Shown piece by piece: positions 24,049 to 33,900 of a DNA stretch of 36,836 nucleotides. The position numbers were made by a program, and so were the translations under genes. Source of the stretch: JBCBSS01 sp039819065 (GTDB lineage: Bacteria > Bacteroidota > Bacteroidia > Cytophagales > Cyclobacteriaceae); contig JBCBSS010000077.1 of NCBI GenBank assembly GCA_039819065.1, positions 1 through 36,836 on the forward strand, in the 5' to 3' direction. The stretch's first letter is position 1; each line of letters begins with the position of its first letter. The notes below the pieces were generated by a model. The model was not told where the DNA came from. It saw only the letters and a list, made by a program, of their open reading frames with translations, and did not search any database.

Positions 24049-25062
24049 ATGGACAATTCTAATACATGGCTTGCAGCCTATTTATACTACAGCGAACCTT
24101 GGGAGGGATTGCTGTCTAATGCAGTAAAACCCTTTGTAGAGGACACCTTTAAAAATGACTTAGCCGAGCAGTTTTTCTTCATCAGGTACTGGGAAAAAGG
24201 GCCTCATATCAGACTACGTTTCAAAGGAAGTGAACAACAGTTAGCAGCACTTAAACCTAAACTGACCGCTCACTTTGAACAGTATTATAAAGATTTTCCA
24301 TCCGATAGAGATGATAACGAGTACATACGGAATTTACCGGAAGAACATAAGTGGTTTCCCAATAATAGCACACAGTTCATACCCTATGAACCTGAGGTAG
24401 ATCGCTATGGTGGAGCAAGGAGCATTCTAATAGCAGAAGAGCAGTTCGAAGCCTCATCAAAAGCCATTCTGGACGTGATCAGTGAAAGCGATGAGTGGGG
24501 CTATGACCGGGCATTGGGTGTAGCTATTCAAATGCATCTTGGTTTTGCCTACGCACTAGGCATGGAGCTCGCCGAAACTTCGGCATTCTTTGGGCAGGTT
24601 TTTGAAAACTGGTTGCCAAGGGCATACTACAGCTATGAACAAGGGGTTACGCCAGAAGAGATGGAAAAAAGAAAGGTAGCTACGTTGGAAGCATTCCGCG
24701 AGAACTTCGACAACCAAAAAGAAGTGTTACTACCCTATTTTGAAACAGTTTGGCAAGCCTTTATAGACGGGGAGGAATTCGAGCAGGCATGGCTCAATAC
24801 GTGGCTATCCGATATGGCTGTCATCAAAGAGAAGTTACTGGAAGCACAGCAGGCCAAACAGCTTACTCCTCCGGATTGGTATCCTATCAATCCTAGCAAG
24901 GGTTTTACTATTGAAAACATACAGCGCTGGTCTATCTACGATAGTTATGTGCACATGATCAACAACCGACTGGGTATTATGAACCGGGACGAGGGGTATT
25001 TGGGATACCTCATTAAAGAAAGCCTTAATTCGATAACAAACCAAAGCATTCACAATGAGTGA
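24049..25062 (+). CDS. Thiopeptide-type bacteriocin biosynthesis protein (SpaB_C-like elimination protein)
   Basis: This protein of about 337 aa matches the SpaB_C/elimination domain as a separate protein. The start WLAAYLYYSEPWEGLLSNAV and the segment FFFIRYWEKGPHIRLRFKG (read in parts) are typical of this family, where the Arg/His-rich strand helps remove glutamate from glutamylated Ser/Thr. It therefore completes the LanB reaction begun by the preceding gene, 8 bases upstream, and its end overlaps the LanC gene by 8 bases, which indicates a coupled operon. I prefer ATG 24049 over GTG 24046. The length is somewhat above the roughly 260-300 residues usual for the stand-alone family. No membrane segment or signal peptide is visible. 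Confidence 0.93.
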   Translation: MDNSNTWLAAYLYYSEPWEGLLSNAVKPFVEDTFKNDLAEQFFFIRYWEKGPHIRLRFKGSEQQLAALKPKLTAHFEQYYKDFPSDRDDNEYIRNLPEEHKWFPNNSTQFIPYEPEVDRYGGARSILIAEEQFEASSKAILDVISESDEWGYDRALGVAIQMHLGFAYALGMELAETSAFFGQVFENWLPRAYYSYEQGVTPEEMEKRKVATLEAFRENFDNQKEVLLPYFETVWQAFIDGEEFEQAWLNTWLSDMAVIKEKLLEAQQAKQLTPPDWYPINPSKGFTIENIQRWSIYDSYVHMINNRLGIMNRDEGYLGYLIKESLNSITNQSIHNE

Positions 25063-27010
25063 TTTAAACACACAACTACTCAACGAAGCGATCAGGATTG
25101 GCGAAGACCTGATTCAGCGATCCAAAACCAATGAAAAAGGTAGATACTGGGAGTGCATGTCTATGGATCCAGATAAGAATATCTCCTGGGAGATATCCGA
25201 ATCAATTTATAGTGGCACCGCAGGGGTACTCCTTTTCTTCATCGAATTGTATAAGCACACCAATGACGAGCGCTATAAAGACGTAGTACTGAAGTCAGCA
25301 GATTGGTTGGAAGACCACTGTTCAAGTAATCAAACAGACTATTACGCTTTCTATACCGGTAGAATGAGTGTAGCCTATACTTTCATTGAATTGGCCAAAT
25401 TCACCGGGGATAAATCTTACCATGACAAAGCAATGACTATAGCAGAAGGAGTGGAAGGGTTTCTAAACAGAGATATGGCCGTAGATGATCTCATTAATGG
25501 CAAATCGGGCACCTTATTAGGGCTTTTGCACCTGTATGCTGCCACGCAAGATGATAAGCTATTGGGCGTAATGATTAAATATATCGATCATCTCATTTCA
25601 TCCGCTCACCTGGGTCCCGTCGGTGTATACTGGGATCGTTCTAGAAATAATATTCGAGGGCTTTGCGGCTTCTCCCATGGTGCTGCCGGTATTGGATATG
25701 TATTCTTAGAACTAGGCAATTACTTTCAAAACGAGGGCTTTAAATGGCTGGCCGAGCAGGCTTTCGCTTATGAGAACTACTACTTCAATGAGCAAGCCAA
25801 CAATTGGCCGGATTTTAGAAATGGAGTCTATACCGAAGAGGGTTACGAAGAGCATAAAAACGCCTTCTTAAACAAAGATTTAGATTTTTTTACCCAGCCT
25901 AGTGACATGGCCGCCTGGTGTCATGGTGCGCCCGGTATTGGCTTGGCAAGACTGCGTGCCTTCCAACTATATGGCAATGATGATATGCTCAAGGAGACCC
26001 GAATGGCTATTGAGAAAATACGAAGGGTAAATGTGTCAAAGGATAGAATAGCACAAAGCTATACGCTCTGCCATGGTGCCGGTGGTAATCTTATGCTATT
26101 GCTTGATACTTACAAGCAAACCAAAGATCAAAGGTTATTGGACGATGCACTACAGGTAGGTGGCATGGCACTAGAATATAAAAGTACGGGAGCAGGATAT
26201 GTATCTGGTTTCAGTCAAGCCGGTCAAACCGAAGATATAAGCCTTTTCATGGGTAATGCGGGTATTGGCTATTTCCTCCTCAACCTGATCGACCCAATCA
26301 ACACACCATCCATACTTAAGCCCGAACTTAATGATCAGTTTAATGGTGACATCCCTACCGAAATCAACATTAGTCTCAAAGAAGTGCAGCACAGGCTGAT
26401 CTCCAATGTATATCCTAGATCCGCCCAGCTTCTCAGCCAGTTGAAACCAGATGACACGTGGATGTTTTCAAAAGATAGCGGACTCAAACAGAGCTTTACG
26501 GAGGCTGTCAGGGAACTCATAGAAGACCCTAACAACTCCGCTTTAAAGGATGCATTTCATTACGAAAATGAAAAGGCACTTTTAGATGATAAAATGCCAG
26601 CCAACTGCTATACCTATATCAAGAATAATGTTGAGATCACGGCTAACCATTCGTTGTTAGAAAACAAAAGTGATACAGAACTGATGAAAACCAGAATAGC
26701 CCTTAATGGCGGCAGTGCGCTAGTAGAAACCTCCTACGACTGGGTGAATGGAGGTACGAATAATGGCGAAGAGGCCCACTACGCGATGTTTATGGCCACG
26801 GCGGATGGCGTCGAGGAACATGCCTTGAATGACTTCGCCTACATGGTGCTCAATAACTTCGCTGAAGCTCAAGAAGTTGATACGGTGGTAAAAGACGTGT
26901 TGGATGCTTTCGAGTTCGAAAACGAGGAAGAGCAACAAATGATCATGTCACATATTCTACAACAAGTCAAGGAAGGCCTTAGAATAGGTGTATTGGTAGA
27001 AGCCGAATAA
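25055..27010 (+). CDS. LanC-type lanthionine cyclase with C-terminal extension
   Basis: This 651-aa protein would form (methyl)lanthionine rings by adding Cys thiols to dehydrated residues. Residues 1 to about 420 are the alpha/alpha-toroid LanC domain with the glycine-rich turns SGTAGVLLF, CGFSHGAAGIGY, AWCHGAPGIGL, LCHGAGGNL and MGNAGIGYFL. The zinc ligands are Cys289, Cys339 and His340, and His208 corresponds to the acid/base histidine. After about residue 420, 230 residues follow that are not part of LanC: they include an acidic C-terminus and NGGTNNGEEAHYAMFMATADG, which I cannot assign to a known domain. It might bind the leader, dock LanB or be a fused unrelated protein. The gene overlaps its predecessor by 8 bases and is followed by a strong terminator. 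Confidence 0.94.
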   Translation: MSDLNTQLLNEAIRIGEDLIQRSKTNEKGRYWECMSMDPDKNISWEISESIYSGTAGVLLFFIELYKHTNDERYKDVVLKSADWLEDHCSSNQTDYYAFYTGRMSVAYTFIELAKFTGDKSYHDKAMTIAEGVEGFLNRDMAVDDLINGKSGTLLGLLHLYAATQDDKLLGVMIKYIDHLISSAHLGPVGVYWDRSRNNIRGLCGFSHGAAGIGYVFLELGNYFQNEGFKWLAEQAFAYENYYFNEQANNWPDFRNGVYTEEGYEEHKNAFLNKDLDFFTQPSDMAAWCHGAPGIGLARLRAFQLYGNDDMLKETRMAIEKIRRVNVSKDRIAQSYTLCHGAGGNLMLLLDTYKQTKDQRLLDDALQVGGMALEYKSTGAGYVSGFSQAGQTEDISLFMGNAGIGYFLLNLIDPINTPSILKPELNDQFNGDIPTEINISLKEVQHRLISNVYPRSAQLLSQLKPDDTWMFSKDSGLKQSFTEAVRELIEDPNNSALKDAFHYENEKALLDDKMPANCYTYIKNNVEITANHSLLENKSDTELMKTRIALNGGSALVETSYDWVNGGTNNGEEAHYAMFMATADGVEEHALNDFAYMVLNNFAEAQEVDTVVKDVLDAFEFENEEEQQMIMSHILQQVKEGLRIGVLVEAE

Positions 27011-27369
27011 GCCTTCGTACATTATACATTTGAGGCTACCTCACAAACCCAGTCATCACAACCTCGTTAGGATGACTGGGTTTGTTTTTAAAAAATATCC
27101 TCAACACACTTCAGTAGCCAGCAGTCATAGCCATATCCGATCTACTATGATGTAGCACCACTTTTTTGTATATTCCTTAGGGAGATAAAAAAGGCAAAAC
27201 AATTATCACCCCCGAGAGTTATATTTTGATGACAGTGACTGGATTGATACCATGTTCGGATTTTTAACCATGGTTAAATCTTAGTAAAACAAGTTTTATC
27301 ACTTTAACCGTTTAGACATAAGTTGGCATCCGGTAAAATTGGTTGTCAGCTTTAAACCCAACAATCCTT
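27011..27369. other. Intergenic region after the lanthipeptide cluster
   Basis: These 359 bases contain the cluster terminator (27044-27089) and then an AT-rich stretch leading to the peroxiredoxin gene. I see no small peptide frame with a GG leader here, which matters because precursor genes usually sit next to LanC. Confidence 0.6.
27044..27089 (+). terminator. Strong terminator ending the lanthipeptide cluster
   Basis: CAAACCCAGTCATC (27044-27057) pairs without mismatch with GATGACTGGGTTTG (27071-27084) and is followed by five T residues. The 14-bp stem begins 34 bases after the lanC stop codon. Confidence 0.93.
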
Positions 27370-28065
27370 ATGGAAGCAATACATCGTTTGCAGGGTGAGC
27401 TTGAAGCCATATCCATCAATATGAACTTACCTCAGGAAATTGATGAAGTCATTACCAATAGTATAATAGACAGCCAAAGAGGACCGGTACAAGGTATTCC
27501 ACTCATGAATACAGCACCAGATTTCACCCTTCCCGATATGATAGGTGGTGCAGTCAATCTTTATGATGAACTAAAAAAAGGCCCGGTCATACTTTCTTTT
27601 TTCAGAGGAGAATGGTGCCCTTATTGCAGCATGCAATTACAGTTTCTGCAGCAATATTTTAAGGAATTCAAAAAGCACAAGGCAAATGTTATTTCTGTAC
27701 ACCCCCAAAAGATAGAGGTAAGTGAAATGGTCACTTCTAAATACATGATCGAATTTCCTGTGCTAAGTGACCCAGACACGGAAATAATGGAGTTGTATAA
27801 AGTTAAATTCAACCTCAGTGACGACATGATCAAAGCCCATAAAGAAGGCTTAGGGCTTGATTTAGCTAAACTCAATGTCAACGGACGATGGAACTTACCC
27901 GTACCGGCCACTTTCATTATCGACACTGATAGGGTAATTAAAGGAAGGCATTTTTCTCACAACTACAGAACGCTGATGGATCCTGTGGATATACTAACCG
28001 TACTGAAGAATCTACCAGAAGTTACGCCTGAAAAGATGGTGAATGTACAGGGTCACGGGCAATAG
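27370..28065 (+). CDS. Peroxiredoxin-like (AhpC/TSA, thioredoxin-fold) protein
   Basis: This protein of about 231 aa (start chosen at ATG 27370) has a thioredoxin fold of the AhpC/TSA family. The block APDFTLPDM, then FFRGEWCPYCSMQLQFLQQ, contains a CPYC active-site motif; peroxiredoxin-like reductases with this motif are typically annotated as peroxiredoxin-like family (alkyl hydroperoxide or thiol-disulphide activity). FPVLSDPDTEIMELYKV and VPATFIIDTDRVIKGRHF complete the fold. There is no signal peptide, so it is cytoplasmic. The exact substrate is unknown. The frame also allows a TTG start at 27343 with nine more residues, less likely. It stands alone after the lanthipeptide terminator. 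No link to the lanthipeptide genes is apparent. Confidence 0.88.
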   Translation: MEAIHRLQGELEAISINMNLPQEIDEVITNSIIDSQRGPVQGIPLMNTAPDFTLPDMIGGAVNLYDELKKGPVILSFFRGEWCPYCSMQLQFLQQYFKEFKKHKANVISVHPQKIEVSEMVTSKYMIEFPVLSDPDTEIMELYKVKFNLSDDMIKAHKEGLGLDLAKLNVNGRWNLPVPATFIIDTDRVIKGRHFSHNYRTLMDPVDILTVLKNLPEVTPEKMVNVQGHGQ

Positions 28066-28234
28066 GAAATAATTTTCTGAGCCCAAAGCATCTATTTCTT
28101 CAAGAAAGACCAGTCCAGAGGGGTGATTTTATTTGTATTGGTAGTGAGTGTTTCCGTTCCGAATAGAATTACTAAAAAACAGGTATGTCCCGTTTTGGGA
28201 AACAAGAATCAAACTAAAACCGAGGGAGAGAATA

Positions 28235-28603
28235 TTAGTTGTCTACTTTCACCTTGAAAGTCTGGCGGAAATGAGTCTTATCGTCCTTAATAGATAATAG
28301 GTAATAACCTTGGGGAACATCCCTGACATCGATGCGGTAGTTATCGTCTCCCAGGTTTTCAAGGTTAACACGCATTTCATTACCAATGATGTTATAAAGG
28401 TAAAATTTGACCTCTTTAAGGTTGGATTTGGTGATTTGGATATTGATGAACTCCGTGGTCGGATTCGGATATATCTCTACTTTATTAGAAATGGTTAGCT
28501 TGTCATTTTGGAAAATAGGCTCAACTCCACCCGTTTGAGCAAAGCTTTTGCCTCCCATCGCCACAACTGCGAGCACAAAAATGATTAGTTTAAAGAATTT
28601 CAT
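28235..28603 (-). CDS. Small secreted protein made almost only of a T9SS sorting domain
   Basis: This 122-aa protein has a signal peptide (MKFFKLIIFVLAVVAMGGKSFAQ, in parts, cleavage after FAQ), a linker of about 20 residues, and a type IX secretion C-terminal sorting domain. The domain hallmarks are VEIYPNPTTEFINIQI, the middle FYLYNIIGNEM, and the final GYYLLSIKDDKTHFRQTFKVKVDN segment. There is almost no cargo in front of the domain. Por/gliding-type T9SS proteins are exported across the outer membrane and anchored. I chose ATG 28603; the frame is open to 28645 but the extra residues break the signal peptide. It lies 132 bases after the marC stop on the same strand. Confidence 0.88.
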   Translation of the reverse strand: MKFFKLIIFVLAVVAMGGKSFAQTGGVEPIFQNDKLTISNKVEIYPNPTTEFINIQITKSNLKEVKFYLYNIIGNEMRVNLENLGDDNYRIDVRDVPQGYYLLSIKDDKTHFRQTFKVKVDN

Positions 28604-28735
28604 AGTCCCTACGGTTTTCCAAAAATTAAGCAAAAAACGAGCCAATTAAATACTTTTCTGGATTCGTTTTTCGTTACGCGTACTTCCCCAATTAAACGGG
28701 TAGAATATAATTATTGTTCTGGAAAATTCAAAAAA

Positions 28736-29374
28736 TCAGGTGTCTGTAGTCATAAATTTCTGTATAAGGGATAAAGTACCGTTCAATATCATGCTCACGG
28801 CTATAGAAAGGATGATAAATCCCATCATTCGGGATAGTGCTGCCATACCTGTTTTACCCAAAAATTTATTCAGTCGATATGATGATCTCAATATCAAGTA
28901 AGTGATACCGGCAATGATCACAATCGCGGCGATGGTATAAATGTAGTCAATCTCCATGGTCGTACTGTGAAAAAGCCCAATGGTAACCGCGATAGAACCT
29001 GGACCGGCTAACAAGGGCATGGCCATGGGTGTAAAAGATATATCATCCTTGGTCACACTTTCTTTCTGAACATCCTTATGCAACGGTTTGCCTTTATGCG
29101 AGCCGGGCGTGAGCAGCTCGAAAGCCGTTTTAGCGATCATCAACCCACCTGCAATGCGGATATCTTCTATGCGGATGGCAAAGAAGTCCAGTATAAAAGT
29201 ACCGGCGAAGAAAAACGCCACTAAGATCAGTATCATGTAGATACCGGTTTTTAAAGCCTGCTCATTGCGCCTTTTCTTATCAACACCTTGTGTAGAAGCA
29301 ACGAAAACAGGTACAGCGCCAAATGGGTTAATGACCGAGAATAACGCTGTGAATGACGCCAAAAATATCTCCAT
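28736..29374 (-). CDS. MarC-family integral membrane protein
   Basis: This 212-aa inner-membrane protein of the MarC (UPF0056) family has six predicted membrane helices. The N-terminal helix contains the conserved SVINPFGAVPVFVA, and the middle holds GGLMIAKTAFELL and the MPLLAGPGSIAVTIGL signature. The function of the family is not settled. It follows Nnr by 15 bases on the same strand, so it is likely co-transcribed with that gene. Length and helix count match the family. Confidence 0.93.
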   Translation of the reverse strand: MEIFLASFTALFSVINPFGAVPVFVASTQGVDKKRRNEQALKTGIYMILILVAFFFAGTFILDFFAIRIEDIRIAGGLMIAKTAFELLTPGSHKGKPLHKDVQKESVTKDDISFTPMAMPLLAGPGSIAVTIGLFHSTTMEIDYIYTIAAIVIIAGITYLILRSSYRLNKFLGKTGMAALSRMMGFIILSIAVSMILNGTLSLIQKFMTTDT

Positions 29375-29389
29375 GACTCGAATATTATA

Positions 29390-30910
29390 TTAAGTAGGAT
29401 TTGCAGCTTTTATCTCCTTAAAAGCTGCTGGTATATAGTCAATAATATCAGAAGCAATAAGCGCCTCTTCGCCTATTTCTGCTAAGGCTTTGTCTCCCGA
29501 CAACCCATGTAAAAAAACGCCAAAAAGTGCTGCGTCCTTCGGCTCATAGCCTTGCGCTAGCAAAGAAGTAATCGTACCAGTGAGTACGTCACCACTTCCA
29601 CCAGTAGCCATACCAGGATTCCCAGTACTGTTGAAAAACACTTGGTTATCCGGGGTAGCAATGGCGGTATACGCACCTTTGAGGACGACATACAAATTGT
29701 ACCTGTCGGAAAAACGCTGGAGTAGGTCCAACCTTTCAAAATCATTTTTGCTTGACCCTACCAATCTTTCAAACTCTTTGGGATGCGGTGTTAGAATGCT
29801 ATGGCTAGGCACCACTTCTAATAAATGTCGATGAGCCGCAATGATGTTTAAAGCATCAGCGTCTAGCACCAATGGCTTATCACTGCGTTTCAAAAGTCGC
29901 TCAAGCATTTCAACCGTCTGTCGCTGCTGGTCAATGCCCGGGCCTACACCTATCGCGTCATAAACCGCCAAGTCCGGTACTTCACTGATGTACGCTTCAC
30001 CAGCATCTGTACTGGCCATTGCCTCAGGCACTGTAGATTGCATGATCTGATAGCCACATTCGGGAATGTGAAGGGTAAGCAAACCAAGTCCAGTACGCAA
30101 TGCTGCTTTGGCGCAAAGTGCTGCTGCTCCCATCTTACCCATGCTGCCCGCCATAATTATGGCTTTACCATAGGTTCCTTTGTGTGAGTGCCTGGCCCTC
30201 GGTGACCTGGGCAAAAACAGTCGCCTTATCATAGCCATATCGAGCCAGATATAAGGCGTGTCCTGCTGTTCTATAAAACTTTGGTTTAAGCCTATATCGA
30301 CCACGTACCAATCACCTACGTAGCGATCATTCTGTGGCAGTAAGCATGACAACTTAGGTATCTGAAAAGAAACGGTATAGTGAGGTTCGAAAATGGCGCC
30401 CGCATCAGTATGGTGGTCGACGTATAATCCAGAGGCAATATCGACAGAAACACGAGTGGCATCTGATTGATTGAGCTTATGAATTACATCGGCATAAAGG
30501 CCCGTGATCGGTCGTGCCAGTCCAGAGCCAAATAATGCGTCAATGACTATACCAGCATTTAGAACTCCCTGCCAATCTGATACATCCCTTATTTCATGTA
30601 TTTGTGTAAGGCCTTTAAGGCGTGAACGGTTAGTATCAAAGTCCGCACTTGAGCGACCACTGGTCGAAACGACAAACACATTGACTTGATATTGCCTCTC
30701 CAGCAATAGCCGCGCTACTGCCAAGCCATCTCCCCCATTATTCCCGGTACCACAGAAAATAGCCACCGTTTGTTGGGGGTTGAAGTTGCGAACAAACCAA
30801 TTGGTGAAGGCCACAGAAGCGCGTTCCATTAAGTCAATCGAAGCGATTGGCTCGTGCTCAATGGTGTAAGCATCCGCCTTTCTGGTCTGTTCAGCATCAA
30901 GCATTTTCAT
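29390..30910 (-). CDS. nnr: Bifunctional NAD(P)H-hydrate repair enzyme (epimerase plus dehydratase)
   Basis: This 506-aa cytoplasmic repair enzyme removes damaged NADHX and NADPHX. The N-terminal half (about 1-215) is the epimerase domain, with FCGTGNNGGDGLAVARLL and the VDIASGLYVD motif. The C-terminal half (about 235-500) is the ADP/ATP-dependent dehydratase, a ribokinase-like fold, with GTYGKAIIMAGS, ILTPHPKEFERLVG and the phosphate-loop block ATGGSGDVLTGTI. Both halves are intact. It sits 43 bases after the alpha-2-macroglobulin gene and 15 before marC on the same strand, so the three may form one transcript. Housekeeping function. Confidence 0.97.
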   Translation of the reverse strand: MKMLDAEQTRKADAYTIEHEPIASIDLMERASVAFTNWFVRNFNPQQTVAIFCGTGNNGGDGLAVARLLLERQYQVNVFVVSTSGRSSADFDTNRSRLKGLTQIHEIRDVSDWQGVLNAGIVIDALFGSGLARPITGLYADVIHKLNQSDATRVSVDIASGLYVDHHTDAGAIFEPHYTVSFQIPKLSCLLPQNDRYVGDWYVVDIGLNQSFIEQQDTPYIWLDMAMIRRLFLPRSPRARHSHKGTYGKAIIMAGSMGKMGAAALCAKAALRTGLGLLTLHIPECGYQIMQSTVPEAMASTDAGEAYISEVPDLAVYDAIGVGPGIDQQRQTVEMLERLLKRSDKPLVLDADALNIIAAHRHLLEVVPSHSILTPHPKEFERLVGSSKNDFERLDLLQRFSDRYNLYVVLKGAYTAIATPDNQVFFNSTGNPGMATGGSGDVLTGTITSLLAQGYEPKDAALFGVFLHGLSGDKALAEIGEEALIASDIIDYIPAAFKEIKAANPT

Positions 30911-30953
30911 AGCTATCCTTATTCAGTATACAGCAATGATAGGCTAGAAAATG

Positions 30954-33900
30954 CTATTGAACACCTCCTCCACTTGATTTGACCACTTTCACATCCTGAC
31001 CCGCTACCCTAGCACCGACAGTATTGTCATACATGGCTTCACAGGATACGGCCGGTAAATAGTAATCCCCGGCATAGGTAGCATTCAAGAGAATATTGAA
31101 TGTTTTACGTTCATTAGCCCTCAGGTCGAAATAGGTATAAACACGGTCGTCACGGATATCCTGATATTCAGGTGTATCGGCGTTGAAGACGTTTTCGGTT
31201 CCCTCAAATCTGGTATTTACGATTTCCCAACCTGAAGGGAATATCTGGGTGATGGCCAACTCCTCGTAATTTCCGCGCAAACCTGGATTAGACACGGTCA
31301 CCTGCACCATAAAATCCGTTCCCTGAGCCAGGTTCGAAGGGTTAATGATCTGCCCATCCATATCGGTATAGGTCATATTCAGTTTCAGATTACTCTCGCT
31401 AGAATTATCCTGCCCCCTCGATGGCTGGCCTTCTAGAATAAGCCTGGCAAACAGTATGCCCCCCGTATCATTGGTCAGACTTATGTTTCCTGCACTAGCG
31501 TCTTTTATTTCTACCGGAATCTGCACCACCGAAAGCTCTGTACTGGCCTCAATTTTTCCGCCACCATCGATCTGATAAGTAAACTTGAAGTCTCCGGAAC
31601 GGTCTCCTGCTCCGGCAAATTTGGAAATGGCAATCAAGCAATAGGCAGTAGTCTGTGTGCTATACCAGTTATTCTGATTGAGTTTTGCCGATATCTTCTT
31701 CATCAGCTCCGCCCCTTTTACCTGCTCCTGCAGTAAGCTGAGTGTTTCCAATATCATGGCTTCATCACGTAGCGAGGAGCCATAAGAATAACTCATTTCT
31801 GTATAGTCTTTCACGACAGTGGTGGCATTTTCAATCAGGTTTTTGGCTGCTTCAGGTTGACCCGCTTGTGCATAAGCGGCAGCCAATCTCCACTTGGCCT
31901 GTTGGCTTAACCCACTTTCCTCTCTCAGTCTGTTCATCGCACCGGACTCAGCATTTCCTGCCAGAGCTAAAGTGTATAATCTATAGGCCTGTATCAAGTC
32001 GCTGCGATAGTACTTGTTGCTCTTGCGCCAGCTTGAAGCTTTACGCCTTTGGTAGCGCTTCCATTTCCTTATCACATCACCTGGCACATAATAACCTCGG
32101 TTTTTGGCCTCGATAAGAAAATGACCTGCATAGTTAGAACCCCAACTATCGGCATTTTCATAGCCCGGCCAATAGGCAAAGCCACCATCGTTCACCTGGA
32201 ATAGTTTTAGCCTCTCTATTCCCGCCTTGATATTCGTCTCGATCTTGGCTTTTTCTTCATCCGTCAATTCTACGATATCGGCCAGAAATAACTGTGGGAA
32301 TACCGAAGATGTGGTTTGTTCAACACACCCATGTGGATAGCGAAGCAGATATCTGAGCCTCTCACCCAGGTTGAGCGGTGGAATATTGGAAACCTCCAAT
32401 ACGCCCGAATTTGTGCCAGACATACCGACTGGCGTATAAGCCGTATTCCAGGTTGAGCCACCTTGCACAATGCTTTCTTTTACATCGGTCACAAACGGGT
32501 TAGGATTGCGCACATCCAATTCTATTTCATGAGTTGCCGTTTCTGACCCTGATGTAGCTATAATTTCTACCTTGGCTATGCCAAGCGTTGGCTTCACTTT
32601 TAGATCGAAATCCACTACTTGATCACCTGGTTTATTGAAAGTAATCGATTTCGACTTGCTACCTTGAATATTGATAAGGTCATTGCTTTTCACCTCGATC
32701 TTCACATTCCTGATGCTATTGTCCTGAGCAAATACAGTGACTGGTAGTTTGACCATTTCGTCAGGGCCCAGCACTCTTGGCAAAGTACCCAATACCATCA
32801 ACGACTGCCTTACTGGTGTCGCTTTTTCGGCCTTGCCATACGCACCTTCATTACCGGCCACCACCATGGTACGCACCGAGCCAATGTATTGTGGCATAGT
32901 GAATTTATGAGTAGCCGTTTCTCCGGCATCCAAAGAGAATGGCCCCAGATACGTCACGACCGGCTTAAACCTATTGGCTTTGGAGTTTTCTTCTCCCTCC
33001 AAATCACCACCACCACCAATGGCCAGCAGTCTTTCTATGTTTCCTCCAAAAGCACCAATCACATGATCATAGATGTCCCATGTTTTCACACCTAGCGCCT
33101 CACGAGCGTAGAATTTAGCCCAAGCATCCGGCGTTTTAAAGCGCGTAAGATCCAGTAAACCTTCATCAACCACTGCCACCGTATAAGACATTTTCTTACG
33201 GCTTTCTTCAGAAACCTTGATCACTACTTCCTGGCCTGGTTCTAGCACATCGTCCATTTCGAGTTTCGGCTGAAGATGGGTATTTTGATCATCCACACGA
33301 ATTGGGATAACGCCATAGAGCCTTATAGGCAGGTCGTTTGCTGTTTGCGCATGTTGTTGAAGCAAACTAACGCCGATATACACGTTGGGTGCCATCTCAG
33401 GAGTTACCTCGAAAGAAAATGGTGTCTCTCCTGCCTGCGTTTGCACCCAAAAGTGTTGCAAGACTTCGCTGCCATTTTCTACAGTCACTAAAGCCCTGCC
33501 CTGATCACTACTTGGAATGGTCACATTGACTTGCTCCCCTACCTCATAAGTATCTTTATCTGCACTGAATGTCAGCATAGAAGCACCGCCGGGCACATCA
33601 AATCGGCTACCTCCCCATGAAGTATATTCTATCAGCCCCGTACAGTGATTGGAAGAAGGGTCACAAACACGGATGTAGTAACGCCCCCAATCAGGCAAAT
33701 CGAAATCCCAACTCGCCTTACCGTTAGTAGTGTTTACTGTACCTCGTTTGACCGGCCTTACAGAAGATCTACTGATGTAATTGGCGATAGACTCTCCATC
33801 CCTGTTCCACCACCATCGCCACTGCAATTCATAAACCTCCACTTCTACGCCTCTTTTAGAAATAGCATTACCTTCCGCATCAACCGTAGCGATGTCAATA

